This document shows, in pieces, positions 18,641 through 25,618 of a stretch of 32,161 nucleotides of DNA. The DNA comes from Hyphomicrobiales bacterium (GTDB taxonomy: Bacteria; Pseudomonadota; Alphaproteobacteria; Rhizobiales; Xanthobacteraceae), in NCBI GenBank assembly GCA_027307405.1, contig DAHUXA010000025.1, positions 1 to 32,161 on the forward strand. Reading direction: 5' to 3'. Every line of letters begins with the position of its first letter. Positions within the stretch are counted from its first letter, which is position 1. The notes under the pieces are model-generated. The model saw only the letters and a list, made by a program, of their open reading frames with translations, had not been told where the DNA came from and made no database searches. The position numbers and the translations under genes are program-made.

Positions 18641-19279
18641 TCAGCCGCGCCCTCGGCCCGCTCGGGTGGCCTCGACGATGTCGATGGCGGCCCGGATGGT
18701 CGCGTCTATATCCAAATGCGTCGTATCGAGCAAGTGCGCATCTGGCGCTTGTTTTAGGGGCGCAGCGGCACGGTTTTGATCGCGTTGATCTCGTTTGCGG
18801 ATATCGGCCAATACGGCCGCCTCGTCGATATTCTTGCCTTGCGCCTTGTATTCGGCGGCTCGTCGGCGGGCGCGTACCTCTGGTGTAGCGGTGACGTAAA
18901 CCTTTACGTCGGCATTTGGGCAGATGACGGTGCCGATATCGCGACCGTCGAGCACTGCCCCGGGAGGTTTGGCAGCAAACTCGCGCTGAAATGAAAGAAG
19001 TTCGTCCCGCACCTCCGGGATAGCAGACACAATCGAAGCGGCTTCGCTGATGCTATGCGCCTTGAGTGCGATTTCGTCGAAATGCGAGGGATCGAGCGTC
19101 TTGGCAGCGGCAGCGGCGGCGGCAGCGTCGTTTGGACTTAGCCCCGCATCAATCAATGCCTTGGCGACGGCACGGTAGATCAGCCCTGTATCGAGGTGAC
19201 GTAAGCCATAGTGAGTGGCGAGGCGCTTTCCGAGCGTCCCTTTGCCTGACGCTGCCGGTCCGTCGATCGCAATGATCAT
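18641..19279 (-). CDS. cmk: Cytidylate kinase
   Basis: A 212-residue NMP kinase that phosphorylates CMP and dCMP. The P-loop is [15 protein letters not shown] at residues 7-21. [12 protein letters not shown] contacts the substrate, and [20 protein letters not shown] and ARARRR-like [10 protein letters not shown] form the lid region. The start ATG overlaps the aroA stop by 4 nt (ATGA), so it is coupled to aroA. The aroA-cmk-rpsA order is widespread in proteobacteria. Confidence 0.95.
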   Translation of the reverse strand: MIIAIDGPAASGKGTLGKRLATHYGLRHLDTGLIYRAVAKALIDAGLSPNDAAAAAAAAKTLDPSHFDEIALKAHSISEAASIVSAIPEVRDELLSFQREFAAKPPGAVLDGRDIGTVICPNADVKVYVTATPEVRARRRAAEYKAQGKNIDEAAVLADIRKRDQRDQNRAAAPLKQAPDAHLLDTTHLDIDATIRAAIDIVEATRAGRGRG

Positions 19280-20610
19280 GTGAGATCCGCGCCGACCGCA
19301 CGCATCAATTCGACAAAGCCCGGAAAGCTGGTGGCGATAAACCCACTGTCGTCGACACGTACCGGATTATCGGCGCCAAGACCCATCACCAATGCGGCCA
19401 TGGCAATGCGGTGGTCCATATGAGTCTTGACCTCACCACCGCCGGCCGGCCGGCCCTTGCCCTGAACGATCAGATCGTCGCCTTCGATTTCGGCGGTGAC
19501 GCCATTGGCGCGTAACATGTCGGCGGTAGCGGTTAACCGGTCGGATTCCTTCACGCGCAACTCCTTCAGGCCGCGCATCCGTGTAGGCCCTTCCGCAAAG
19601 GCCGCAGCCACCGCCAGAATTGGATATTCGTCGATCATCGATGGCGCACGTTCGGCCGGAACGTCTACGCCTTTGAGCGCGGAGGCACGTACACGCAGAT
19701 CGGCAATTTCCTCTCCGCCGTCATCGCGCTTTTCCAGCGCTTCGATGCTGGCACCCATTTCGCGCAAAGTGGTCAGCAACCCGGTGCGCAGGGGGTTTGT
19801 CATGACGGCGTCGATGATCAACTCGGAGCCTGGCATGATCAGCGCGGCGACCAGAGGAAACGCTGCTGAGGAAGGATCGGCTGGCACCAGAACGCTCGCC
19901 GGCTCGAGTTCAGGCTGGCCTTGCAAGATAATACGCCGGCCATGCTCGCCGTACGGCTTGCTGCTCACCTTCGCCCCGAAATGCTTCAACAATCGTTCGG
20001 TGTGATCGCGCGTCGCCTCCGTTTCGATCACAGTCGTTTCACCCGGCGCTGCAAGCCCAGCCAGCAGCACCGCCGATTTGAGCTGCGCCGATGCTACCGG
20101 TGTCTCATAGACGATCGGAATCGGGTCGGCGGCTCCCCGCAGCGTCAGCGGCAGTCGCCCACCGTCTGCGACGTGAATGACTCGCACACCCATCTTCTCC
20201 AGCGGATCGAGCACGCGTTGCATTGGCCGGCTACGCAGGGAAGCGTCGCCGTCAAAGGTAACGGTTACGGACGCGCCCGCTACCGCGCCTATCGCGAGCC
20301 GAACCCCGGTGCCGGAATTCCCGAAATCGAGCAGACCAGCCGGCTGTGCAAACCCGCCAACGCCGACACCATGAACGCGCCAGGCATGATCCCCGGTGCG
20401 CTCGACACGAGCGCCAAGCGCCCGCATTGCCTCAGCGGTGTGCAGGACGTCCTCGCCCTCCAGTAGCCCGCTGATCGTCGTCTCGCCAACGGTCAGCGCT
20501 GCCAGGATCAGAGCGCGGTGAGAGATCGATTTATCACCCGGCACCCGGGCACGGCCCTGCATAGGGCTGCCTTGGCGGGCGGTTAACGGCGTTAATTCTG
20601 CAGGGTTCAC
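19276..20610 (-). CDS. aroA: 3-phosphoshikimate 1-carboxyvinyltransferase (EPSP synthase), class II-like
   Basis: A 444-residue EPSP synthase joining shikimate-3-phosphate and PEP in the chorismate pathway. Blocks are [14 protein letters not shown] (22-35), [12 protein letters not shown] (95-106), [29 protein letters not shown] and LRVKESDRL. Overall wording ([29 protein letters not shown]) is close to the Agrobacterium CP4 class II enzyme. CP4 has Ala100 in the PEP loop, which underlies glyphosate insensitivity, while this protein has Gly100. It begins 164 nt from the divergent gene at 20775 and overlaps cmk. Confidence 0.96.
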   Translation of the reverse strand: MNPAELTPLTARQGSPMQGRARVPGDKSISHRALILAALTVGETTISGLLEGEDVLHTAEAMRALGARVERTGDHAWRVHGVGVGGFAQPAGLLDFGNSGTGVRLAIGAVAGASVTVTFDGDASLRSRPMQRVLDPLEKMGVRVIHVADGGRLPLTLRGAADPIPIVYETPVASAQLKSAVLLAGLAAPGETTVIETEATRDHTERLLKHFGAKVSSKPYGEHGRRIILQGQPELEPASVLVPADPSSAAFPLVAALIMPGSELIIDAVMTNPLRTGLLTTLREMGASIEALEKRDDGGEEIADLRVRASALKGVDVPAERAPSMIDEYPILAVAAAFAEGPTRMRGLKELRVKESDRLTATADMLRANGVTAEIEGDDLIVQGKGRPAGGGEVKTHMDHRIAMAALVMGLGADNPVRVDDSGFIATSFPGFVELMRAVGADLT

Positions 20611-20702
20611 CGGGCGGTATCCTTAAAATCTGCGCCGTCCTACCACGCAGCCGCGCGCGTCGTCATCCGGGCCGCTTTGGGCCCCAAGGCATGGGTGCGC
20701 TA

Positions 20703-20731
20703 TTGACAGGGGCCTTGCAACTAGCCAAGTG
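20703..20731 (+). promoter_or_regulatory. Possible promoter of the FYDLN-acid gene
   Basis: A perfect TTGACA (20703-20708) stands 67 nt before the GTG start at 20775, in the divergent gap with aroA. The hexamer 17 nt later (CAAGTG) is a poor -10, so only the -35 half is convincing. Confidence 0.35.
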
Positions 20732-20774
20732 AAACACCGATTTAAACGACCCCTGTCCCCGAGGAACCTCGACT

Positions 20775-21200
20775 GTGGCTAAACCTGATCTCGGCACCAA
20801 ACGCGTCTGTCCCGACACCGGTCGTAAGTTTTACGACCTCAACAAGACACCGGTGATTTCGCCGTACACAGGCAAAGTTGTACCAATCGTCGCACCTGCG
20901 CCTCCGCGCGCTCGGCCTGAGCCGGCAGCAGCGGTGCGGCCGGCGCCGGCGGCACAAACCGAAACCGTCGTACCGGAGACCGCAGACGCCGAGTTCGTTT
21001 CGCTCGAGGACGCCGAGGCCGAGCAGCAGGGCAAGAAGCCGGCTGCGGCCGACGCCACCGCCGCCGCGGGCGAAGAGGAAGAGGTCGAGATAGGCGACGA
21101 AAGCATGGACGATGCCGCCTTCATCGAGGAACAGGAAGAAGGCGATGCCGACGTAACCGACATCATCGGCGAGTCGATCGAGAAGGAAGAGGAAACCTGA
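20775..21200 (+). CDS. FYDLN-acid family protein (TIGR02300)
   Basis: A 141-residue protein with the family hallmark at the N-terminus: GTKRVCPDTGRKFYDLNKTP and SPYTGKVV (residues 6-36). A Pro/Ala-rich linker and a strongly acidic tail follow (GEEEEVEIGDESMDDAAF, EEQEEGD, EKEEET). The single Cys suggests a decayed zinc ribbon. The GTG start at 20775 has GAGGAA upstream and gives the conserved start MAKPDLG. The family is almost restricted to alphaproteobacteria and its function is unknown. It is followed by tRNA-Ala 43 nt later, with which it may share a transcript. Confidence 0.9.
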   Translation: MAKPDLGTKRVCPDTGRKFYDLNKTPVISPYTGKVVPIVAPAPPRARPEPAAAVRPAPAAQTETVVPETADAEFVSLEDAEAEQQGKKPAAADATAAAGEEEEVEIGDESMDDAAFIEEQEEGDADVTDIIGESIEKEEET

Positions 21201-21243
21201 TACATCCGCTGTTTCCCAAAGCGGCAGGTGAATTTACGAGCTT

Positions 21244-21319
21244 GGGGCCATAGCTCAGTTGGGAGAGCGCGTGAATGGCATTCACGAGGTCGGGGGTTCG
21301 ACTCCCCCTGGCTCCACCA
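21244..21319 (+). tRNA. tRNA-Ala (anticodon GGC)
   Basis: A 76-nt cloverleaf with encoded CCA. The acceptor stem is GGGGCCA/TGGCTCC with one G-U pair, the D arm has GCTCAGTTGGGAGAGC, the anticodon arm is GTGAATGGCATTCAC with GGC at 21277-21279, and the T arm is GGGGGTTCGACTCCCCC. G3-T70 is the alanine identity wobble pair. No copy of its 3' end was found nearby that would mark an integrated element. Confidence 0.97.
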
Positions 21320-21352
21320 ACCTTCGCCGCTTCGCGAATTTCGGCTCGGCAA

Positions 21353-21379
21353 GCCGCTCTCACGGGCGGCGTTTTTTTT
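21353..21379 (+). terminator. Rho-independent terminator after tRNA-Ala
   Basis: GCCGC / GCGGC with an 8-nt loop, followed by G and eight T residues (21372-21379), 34 nt after the tRNA. It separates the tRNA transcript from the accessory gene that starts at 21459. Confidence 0.8.
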
Positions 21380-21458
21380 GTTGCAACGCGTTGCGGACAC
21401 TGCTGCTGACAAGTCACGTCACCCCATTGCATGATGCGTGAAGAAACGGGGACCCGAC

Positions 21459-22442
21459 ATGCAAGGCAAGATTGCGCTCGAAGAACATTTCGCCATTGAT
21501 GACACACTTATGGATTCGAAGGGGTATTTTCCCGAAGATGTTTGGGTAGAAGTGCGTGATCGCGTTCTCGATCTGCATGACCGGCGTATTCGTCTGATGG
21601 ACGAGTTCGGCATTGAGATGATGATTCTCTCTCTCAATGCTCCCGCCATCCAGGCCATTGCTGATGCGAAAAGGGCCAACGACATCGCGCGAAAAGCCAA
21701 TGACTATCTCGCCGATGCGATTCGAAAGCGGCCCGATCGCTTTCATGGACTCGCCGCCTTGCCGCTACAAGACCCCGATCTCGCTATAAAAGAACTACGA
21801 CGTTGCGTGAAGGAACTGGGCATGGTTGGCGCACTGGCCAACGGATTTTCGCAAGTCGGTGATGCCAACACCATCGCCTATTACGACCAAAAACAATACT
21901 GGCCGTTTTGGGAAGCGCTGGAAAAACTCGACGTCCCGTTTTATCTGCACCCGCGCAATCCGTTGCCGCAACACGCCAAGATCTACGAAGGGCACGGTTG
22001 GCTTTTGGGACCAACCTGGGCCTTCGGCCAAGAGACGGCCGTTCATGCCCTGCGGCTCATGGGCTCGGGCTTGTTCGACCAGTATCCAAAGCTGCAAATC
22101 ATTCTCGGACACATGGGCGAAAACCTGCCCTTTGGCATGTGGCGCGTCGATAATACCAACGGCTGGATTCCAAACCGGCACAATTACCCAGCGAAGAAAA
22201 AAATCGGCCACTATTTCCAGAACAATTTCTACATTACGACGTCTGGCAACTTTCACACACCCGCCCTGCTCCACACGATGACGGTGGTTGGCGCTGACCG
22301 GATTATGTTTTCAACAGACTGGCCATTCGAAAACGTCGACCACGCCGCAAAATGGTTCGATGCTGCCATCATAAGCGAAAACGACCGGATTAAAATCGGC
22401 CGTACCAACGCCATCAAACTGTTCAAACTTCCGCTGCGCTGA
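21459..22442 (+). CDS. Amidohydrolase-family decarboxylase, gamma-resorcylate decarboxylase-like
   Basis: A 327-residue ACMSD-type amidohydrolase. With ATG 21459 as start the protein opens MQGKIALEEHFAI, and all catalytic or metal positions known for Rhizobium gamma-resorcylate (2,6-dihydroxybenzoate) decarboxylase fall at the same numbers: Glu8, His10, His164 (FYLHPRNP), His218 (LGHMGE) and Asp287 (FSTDWPFEN). The length is also the same. That family decarboxylates 2,6- or 2,3-dihydroxybenzoate, reversibly and without oxygen. No resorcinol hydroxylase or ring-cleavage gene is visible, so the substrate is inferred. Base composition looks more AT-rich than in the flanking core genes. It ends 1 nt from the convergent enolase-superfamily gene. 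Confidence 0.85.
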   Translation: MQGKIALEEHFAIDDTLMDSKGYFPEDVWVEVRDRVLDLHDRRIRLMDEFGIEMMILSLNAPAIQAIADAKRANDIARKANDYLADAIRKRPDRFHGLAALPLQDPDLAIKELRRCVKELGMVGALANGFSQVGDANTIAYYDQKQYWPFWEALEKLDVPFYLHPRNPLPQHAKIYEGHGWLLGPTWAFGQETAVHALRLMGSGLFDQYPKLQIILGHMGENLPFGMWRVDNTNGWIPNRHNYPAKKKIGHYFQNNFYITTSGNFHTPALLHTMTVVGADRIMFSTDWPFENVDHAAKWFDAAIISENDRIKIGRTNAIKLFKLPLR

Positions 22443-22443
22443 T

Positions 22444-23553
22444 TCACCGCATACGGTAATGATCGACCGCTGTCTTGTCCCACACCATTCCGTTGCCCGG
22501 GCGCGGCGGCACCACCGCGTGGCCGTCGACAATAGCGAGCGGCTCTTCAAGCAGTACATTGGCCCAGTCGACATACTCGAGATAATGACAGGTCGGCGTG
22601 GCCGCGAGCAGATGCGCGCTCACTTCGGGAAAAAGATGCGATGACATTTTGATGCCGTGCGATTGCGCGATTTCCGCTGCCTGACGCCAGCCGGTAACGC
22701 CGCCAATCCGTTCCAGGTCAGGCATCACATAGTCCGACACACGCTGTTCGAGCGCCACTGTCATCGCCGCCGGCAGTGAAAAATTCTCTCCGATTTGAAT
22801 CGGGACTTTGAGTTCGCGCGCGAGCCGCGCGGCGCCGGCATAGTCGTCGTGACGGATCGGCTCTTCCAGCCAATAAATATTTTCGGCGTCAAGCGTTCGT
22901 CCGCGAGCGAGCGCTTCGTCAACATTGAGGGCCTGGTTATAGTCGACCATCAGCCCCACATCGTCGCCGATCCGTTTGCGCACGGCATGTACGGCCGCGA
23001 TGTCGGCTTGAAGTGTGGGGTAACCCAAACGGAGCTTGATGCCGCGGAAGCCGCCTTGGAGCAATTTCTCGGCTTCGCCGGCGAGCCCACCGAGATCAGC
23101 CGTGAGGCCGAGGCCGCAACTGTTGTAGGCGGGGATCGGACGTGGCTTGGCACCGAGCAAAGTGGCGAGGGGCACACCGGACGCGACCGCAAGTGCGTCC
23201 CAATAGGCAACATCGAAACCCGCCATCGCCATCCGCACGATGCCTTGGACGCCGATCAGCGTGAAACGTCGTGCCAGCTTTGCCCAAAGTTCGGATGGCG
23301 TAAGCACCTCGCCCTTGGTCAGACGTTCAACCTCGCCGAGCAGACTCATAATCGCAGGCGCCGCTGCACGCAGGTAGCAGAACACGTAGCTGCGCCCTGT
23401 GACGCCCTCCTCTGTCTCCACATCGATCAGGACCAATGGCGCCACGCGGATAGCGTCCGCGCTGGTGCCCAATATGAAATTGAGCGGAACTTCGACCGGA
23501 GTCCCCCGGACAGCGCGGACGTTTAGTGAAGGAATTGAGGCCTGTTTAGGCAT
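22444..23553 (-). CDS. Mandelate racemase/muconate lactonizing family enzyme (enolase superfamily)
   Basis: A 369-residue enolase-superfamily protein aligning with Pseudomonas mandelate racemase at a constant offset of nine. Metal ligands are Asp204 (MVDYNQ), Glu230 (WLEEP) and Glu256 (IGENF); the acid-base dyad is Asp279 (MPDLERIGG) and His306 (SSHLFPE); Glu326 matches racemase Glu317. The catalytic K-x-K is K173-L-R175 here, so the second Lys (racemase Lys166) is Arg. The enzyme surely abstracts an alpha-proton of a carboxylate, but racemase activity is doubtful; an acid-sugar dehydratase or epimerase is possible. ATG 23553 is preferred over TTG 23562. It diverges from hsp20 and converges on the decarboxylase gene. 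Confidence 0.85.
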   Translation of the reverse strand: MPKQASIPSLNVRAVRGTPVEVPLNFILGTSADAIRVAPLVLIDVETEEGVTGRSYVFCYLRAAAPAIMSLLGEVERLTKGEVLTPSELWAKLARRFTLIGVQGIVRMAMAGFDVAYWDALAVASGVPLATLLGAKPRPIPAYNSCGLGLTADLGGLAGEAEKLLQGGFRGIKLRLGYPTLQADIAAVHAVRKRIGDDVGLMVDYNQALNVDEALARGRTLDAENIYWLEEPIRHDDYAGAARLARELKVPIQIGENFSLPAAMTVALEQRVSDYVMPDLERIGGVTGWRQAAEIAQSHGIKMSSHLFPEVSAHLLAATPTCHYLEYVDWANVLLEEPLAIVDGHAVVPPRPGNGMVWDKTAVDHYRMR

Positions 23554-23608
23554 GAAACCCAAGGTTAGGAGCTCAACTATATCCGGTTTGGGTCGAATTC
23601 CCCTTGTT

Positions 23609-23639
23609 CTTGAACCTTTAACTCACGCTGCCCATATTA
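23609..23639 (+). promoter_or_regulatory. Sigma-32 (RpoH)-type promoter of hsp20
   Basis: CTTGAA (23609-23614) and CCCATATTA (23631-23639) are 16 nt apart, close to the heat-shock consensus CTTGAA-N13-17-CCCCATNT. The C/T-rich stretch before the -35 also fits. Transcription would start near 23645, giving a leader of about 80 nt before the hsp20 ATG. Confidence 0.7.
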
Positions 23640-23649
23640 CCCTCGACCT

Positions 23650-23728
23650 GCCGGTAGTCGCCGGCTGGTTGGGGTGCCTGAAAGGGGCCCCGTCAAAGTC
23701 GCTTCAAGCGAGGGCTTTGAGACCAATG
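23650..23728 (+). promoter_or_regulatory. Structured hsp20 leader, ROSE-like RNA thermometer candidate
   Basis: Three hairpins precede the start codon: GCCGG-TAGTCG-CCGGC (23650-23665), GGGG...CCCC (23671-23691), and a final imperfect one. In the last, AAAG and TCGCT (23695-23703) pair with AGCGA (23707-23711) and CTTT (23715-23718), leaving GGG of the ribosome-binding site AGGG bulged within the stem. UCGCU fits the U(U/C)GCU signature of ROSE elements, which melt on heating to free the ribosome-binding site of small heat-shock genes in Bradyrhizobium and relatives. Paired by eye; no energy calculation was made. Confidence 0.5.
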
Positions 23729-24151
23729 TCACGAGTTCCGTCCCTGTCTAGCCCATTCCTCTTGGGTTTCGATGAGATCGAGCGTGTGCTCGACCGCGTT
23801 GCCAAGGGGGCCGATGGCTACCCGCCCTACAATATCGAGCGGTTGCCGCGCGACGGGCAAAATCCGGAGCGGTTGCGTATCACGCTCGCCGTTGCCGGTT
23901 TCACCCGCGATCAACTCGATGTCTGCATCGAGGAAAGCCAATTGGTCATCCGTGGGCGGCAACAGGACGACAAAACGCACCAATACCTCCATCGCGGCAT
24001 TGCCGCGCGTCAGTTCCAGCGCACTTTCGTACTGGCTGATGGCATGGAAGTCATGGGAGCGGACCTAAAGAACGGGTTGCTATCGATCGATCTCGTCCGG
24101 CCGCAACCGGAACGGATCGTGAAAACGATATCGATCAACGATCAGGAATGA
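23726..24151 (+). CDS. Small heat shock protein, Hsp20 family
   Basis: A 141-residue alpha-crystallin-domain chaperone. The domain spans about 30-130: PPYNIERLPRDG, LRITLAVAGFTRDQLDV, QLVIRGRQQ, IAARQFQRTF and ADLKNGLLSIDLVRP, the last being the A-x-x-x-n-G-x-L signature. The C-terminal I-x-I anchor is ISI in KTISIND, used for oligomer assembly. Small Hsps hold unfolding proteins in the cytoplasm without ATP. Start ATG 23726 (MSRVPSLSSPFLLG) is family-like, with AGGG 11 nt upstream inside a hairpin. It has a heat-shock promoter and is followed by a DUF1150 gene after 60 nt, a usual pair in this order. Confidence 0.95.
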   Translation: MSRVPSLSSPFLLGFDEIERVLDRVAKGADGYPPYNIERLPRDGQNPERLRITLAVAGFTRDQLDVCIEESQLVIRGRQQDDKTHQYLHRGIAARQFQRTFVLADGMEVMGADLKNGLLSIDLVRPQPERIVKTISINDQE

Positions 24152-24211
24152 CGGACTCGTGAAGCAGGACTCGACCGCGTCAAGCGTTGTATCAGAAAGG
24201 AGTCGAGGGCC

Positions 24212-24487
24212 ATGACCAACGACAAACAGATTGAACCAAATACGACTCATCCTGTGATTACCCAGGAGGCACTGGCGCAGCTCGGCGACGGGCGTCTGGC
24301 TTACGTCAAGACGATCCGTTCTGAGGACGTCGCCGCCCTGTTTCCGCAGGCGCCAAAGATTGCGCCCGGCATCAAGCTGTTCGCACTGCACGGAGCCGAC
24401 GGTACGCCGATTATGCTGACCGACACGCGTGAAGCTGCGCTCGCCAATGCGTGGAGTCAGGAGCTCGAACCGGTCAGCGTGCACTGA
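24212..24487 (+). CDS. DUF1150 family protein
   Basis: A 91-residue protein of the alphaproteobacterial DUF1150 family: ALAQLGDGRLAYVKTIRSED near residues 20-39, then PGIKLFALHGADGTPIMLTD. No signal peptide, membrane segment or catalytic motif is apparent. AAAGGAG lies upstream of the ATG (24197-24203). The function is unknown. It regularly follows small heat-shock genes and probably shares the heat-induced transcript here. It converges on ptsN across repeat copy 2. Confidence 0.9.
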   Translation: MTNDKQIEPNTTHPVITQEALAQLGDGRLAYVKTIRSEDVAALFPQAPKIAPGIKLFALHGADGTPIMLTDTREAALANAWSQELEPVSVH

Positions 24488-24492
24488 AGGTC

Positions 24493-24580
24493 GTCATGCC
24501 CCGCGCGAGCGGGGCATCCAGTAATCTGAAATCCGAGAAAATAGAGAGATAACGGATCATCCGCTTTCGCGGATGATGAC
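24493..24580. repeat. REPIN-like double-hairpin intergenic repeat, copy 2
   Basis: GTC, then a perfect 9-bp hairpin ATGCCCCGC-GCGA-GCGGGGCAT (24496-24517), a spacer of 38 nt, then a perfect 9-bp hairpin ATCATCCGC-TTTC-GCGGATGAT (24556-24577) and GAC. The ends GTCAT and ATGAC-like are inverted. It lies between the convergent DUF1150 and ptsN genes and may end both transcripts. It matches copy 1 at 10916-11010 in order and spacing of blocks. Confidence 0.8.
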
Positions 24581-24594
24581 AGCCGCGCGTTAGG

Positions 24595-25065
24595 TCACGC
24601 GGCTGTACTTGCCGGCGGCATAGCCAGCACAGCGTAGAGCGCGTCAGCGTCACTCGACTCGCGTAAGCGCCGCGCAATCTCCGGATCGCGCAACTGCCGC
24701 GCAACCCGCGCTAATGCCTTGAGGTGATCGGCGCCGGCGGATTCCGGTGCGAGCAGCAAGAAAATCAAATCGACCGGCCGATTATCGAGAGCCTCAAAAT
24801 CGATCGTTTTGTGCAACCGCGCGAATAGTCCAAACAGCCTGCCAAGCTTTGGTAGCTTACCGTGCGGGATGGCGACGCCGTTGCCGACGGCAGTCGAACC
24901 AAGCTTCTCCCGTTGCAGCAGGATTTCCAGTGTCGCCTTCTCACTTTGCCCGGTGAGCTCCGCCGCACGCGAGGCCAGTTCCTGGATCGCCTGCTTCTTG
25001 TTGTTAACCTTGAGAGCCGGAACAACGGCGTTCGGCGCGACGAGGTCGGTAAGCGTCATGGACAT
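24595..25065 (-). CDS. ptsN: PTS IIA-like nitrogen regulatory protein PtsN
   Basis: A 156-residue EIIA-Ntr protein. The phosphorylated His is His68 in GNGVAIPHGKLP; VNNKKQAIQELASRAAELTG and PVDLIFLLLAPESAG are other family blocks. It takes phosphate from NPr (PtsO) in the nitrogen PTS and tunes potassium, nitrogen and cell-envelope functions by protein binding rather than sugar transport. Start ATG 25065 (MSMTLTDLVAPN) or ATG 25059; longer in-frame openings towards hpf are not family-like. It is last in lptCAB-rpoN-hpf-ptsN. Confidence 0.95.
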   Translation of the reverse strand: MSMTLTDLVAPNAVVPALKVNNKKQAIQELASRAAELTGQSEKATLEILLQREKLGSTAVGNGVAIPHGKLPKLGRLFGLFARLHKTIDFEALDNRPVDLIFLLLAPESAGADHLKALARVARQLRDPEIARRLRESSDADALYAVLAMPPASTAA

Positions 25066-25203
25066 GTCCAATGATCGGGAATGGTAGCGCCGATTTGCAA
25101 AAGGGGGTGTTGAAGGCGGCGGACCATAAGAGTGGTCCGTCCCGCCGTCAATGGGCGAACTCACCTTGTGGTTGCCGCTTTTAGCCCCATTTTTTTGACA
25201 TTT

Positions 25204-25515
25204 TCAGCCCCCTCGCCGCGCTTGATGGTCTTTCCGACGGCGTTTGTAGCGTCGCAGGCGTTTTTCGATATTGATCACGGCTTGTTCCGCGCTGTCATAG
25301 GCATCGGGGGCCATTCCTTCAGCTTCAAGCGATGCCCCCGAATCAAGATGCAGCACGCACTCGGTCCGGAAACCAAAGCCGTCTTTGCCAACGGTGGCAT
25401 GGCCTGAATAACCGCCCCGAAAGTATTTCGACGCGGCCTCCTCAACCCGATCGGTGATTTTCCGCTGTAGCGCCGCGCCAATACTGATATTTCGTCCAGA
25501 AACGCGTAACGGCAT
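25204..25515 (-). CDS. hpf: Ribosome hibernation promoting factor, short form (N-terminal domain only)
   Basis: A 103-residue protein covering only the S30AE/RaiA domain: MPLRVSGRNISIGAALQRKI, then KYFRGGYSGHATVGKDGFGF, LHLDSGASLEAEG, and a basic end RLRRYKRRRKDHQARRGG. This domain binds the 30S decoding centre of idle ribosomes. Alphaproteobacterial Hpf is normally a long form near 190-200 residues, with an acidic linker and a C-terminal dimerisation domain. Here TGA follows directly and only about 138 nt remain before ptsN. I found no dimerisation-domain coding in any frame there, so the domain is truly absent. GGAGG precedes the ATG. It lies between rpoN and ptsN, the usual place. Confidence 0.9.
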   Translation of the reverse strand: MPLRVSGRNISIGAALQRKITDRVEEAASKYFRGGYSGHATVGKDGFGFRTECVLHLDSGASLEAEGMAPDAYDSAEQAVINIEKRLRRYKRRRKDHQARRGG

Positions 25516-25618
25516 GGGCTGCCTCCATGGGGGCGTGGCGCCGCCGGTTGTTCCGTCCGGCGCTAAAGATTTCAGCTCAGAAATGTTCCGCAGGTCAATG
25601 CGTCAAGATGCGTGCGCT

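Noticed and set aside
21244-21460. tRNA-Ala as the attachment site of a genomic island.
   Set aside because: No integrase, no repeated tRNA 3' end and only two accessory genes were found downstream.
22795-23526. A 243-codon + strand frame opposite the mandelate-racemase-like gene.
   Set aside because: An antisense shadow; the - strand frame has every catalytic residue of its family.
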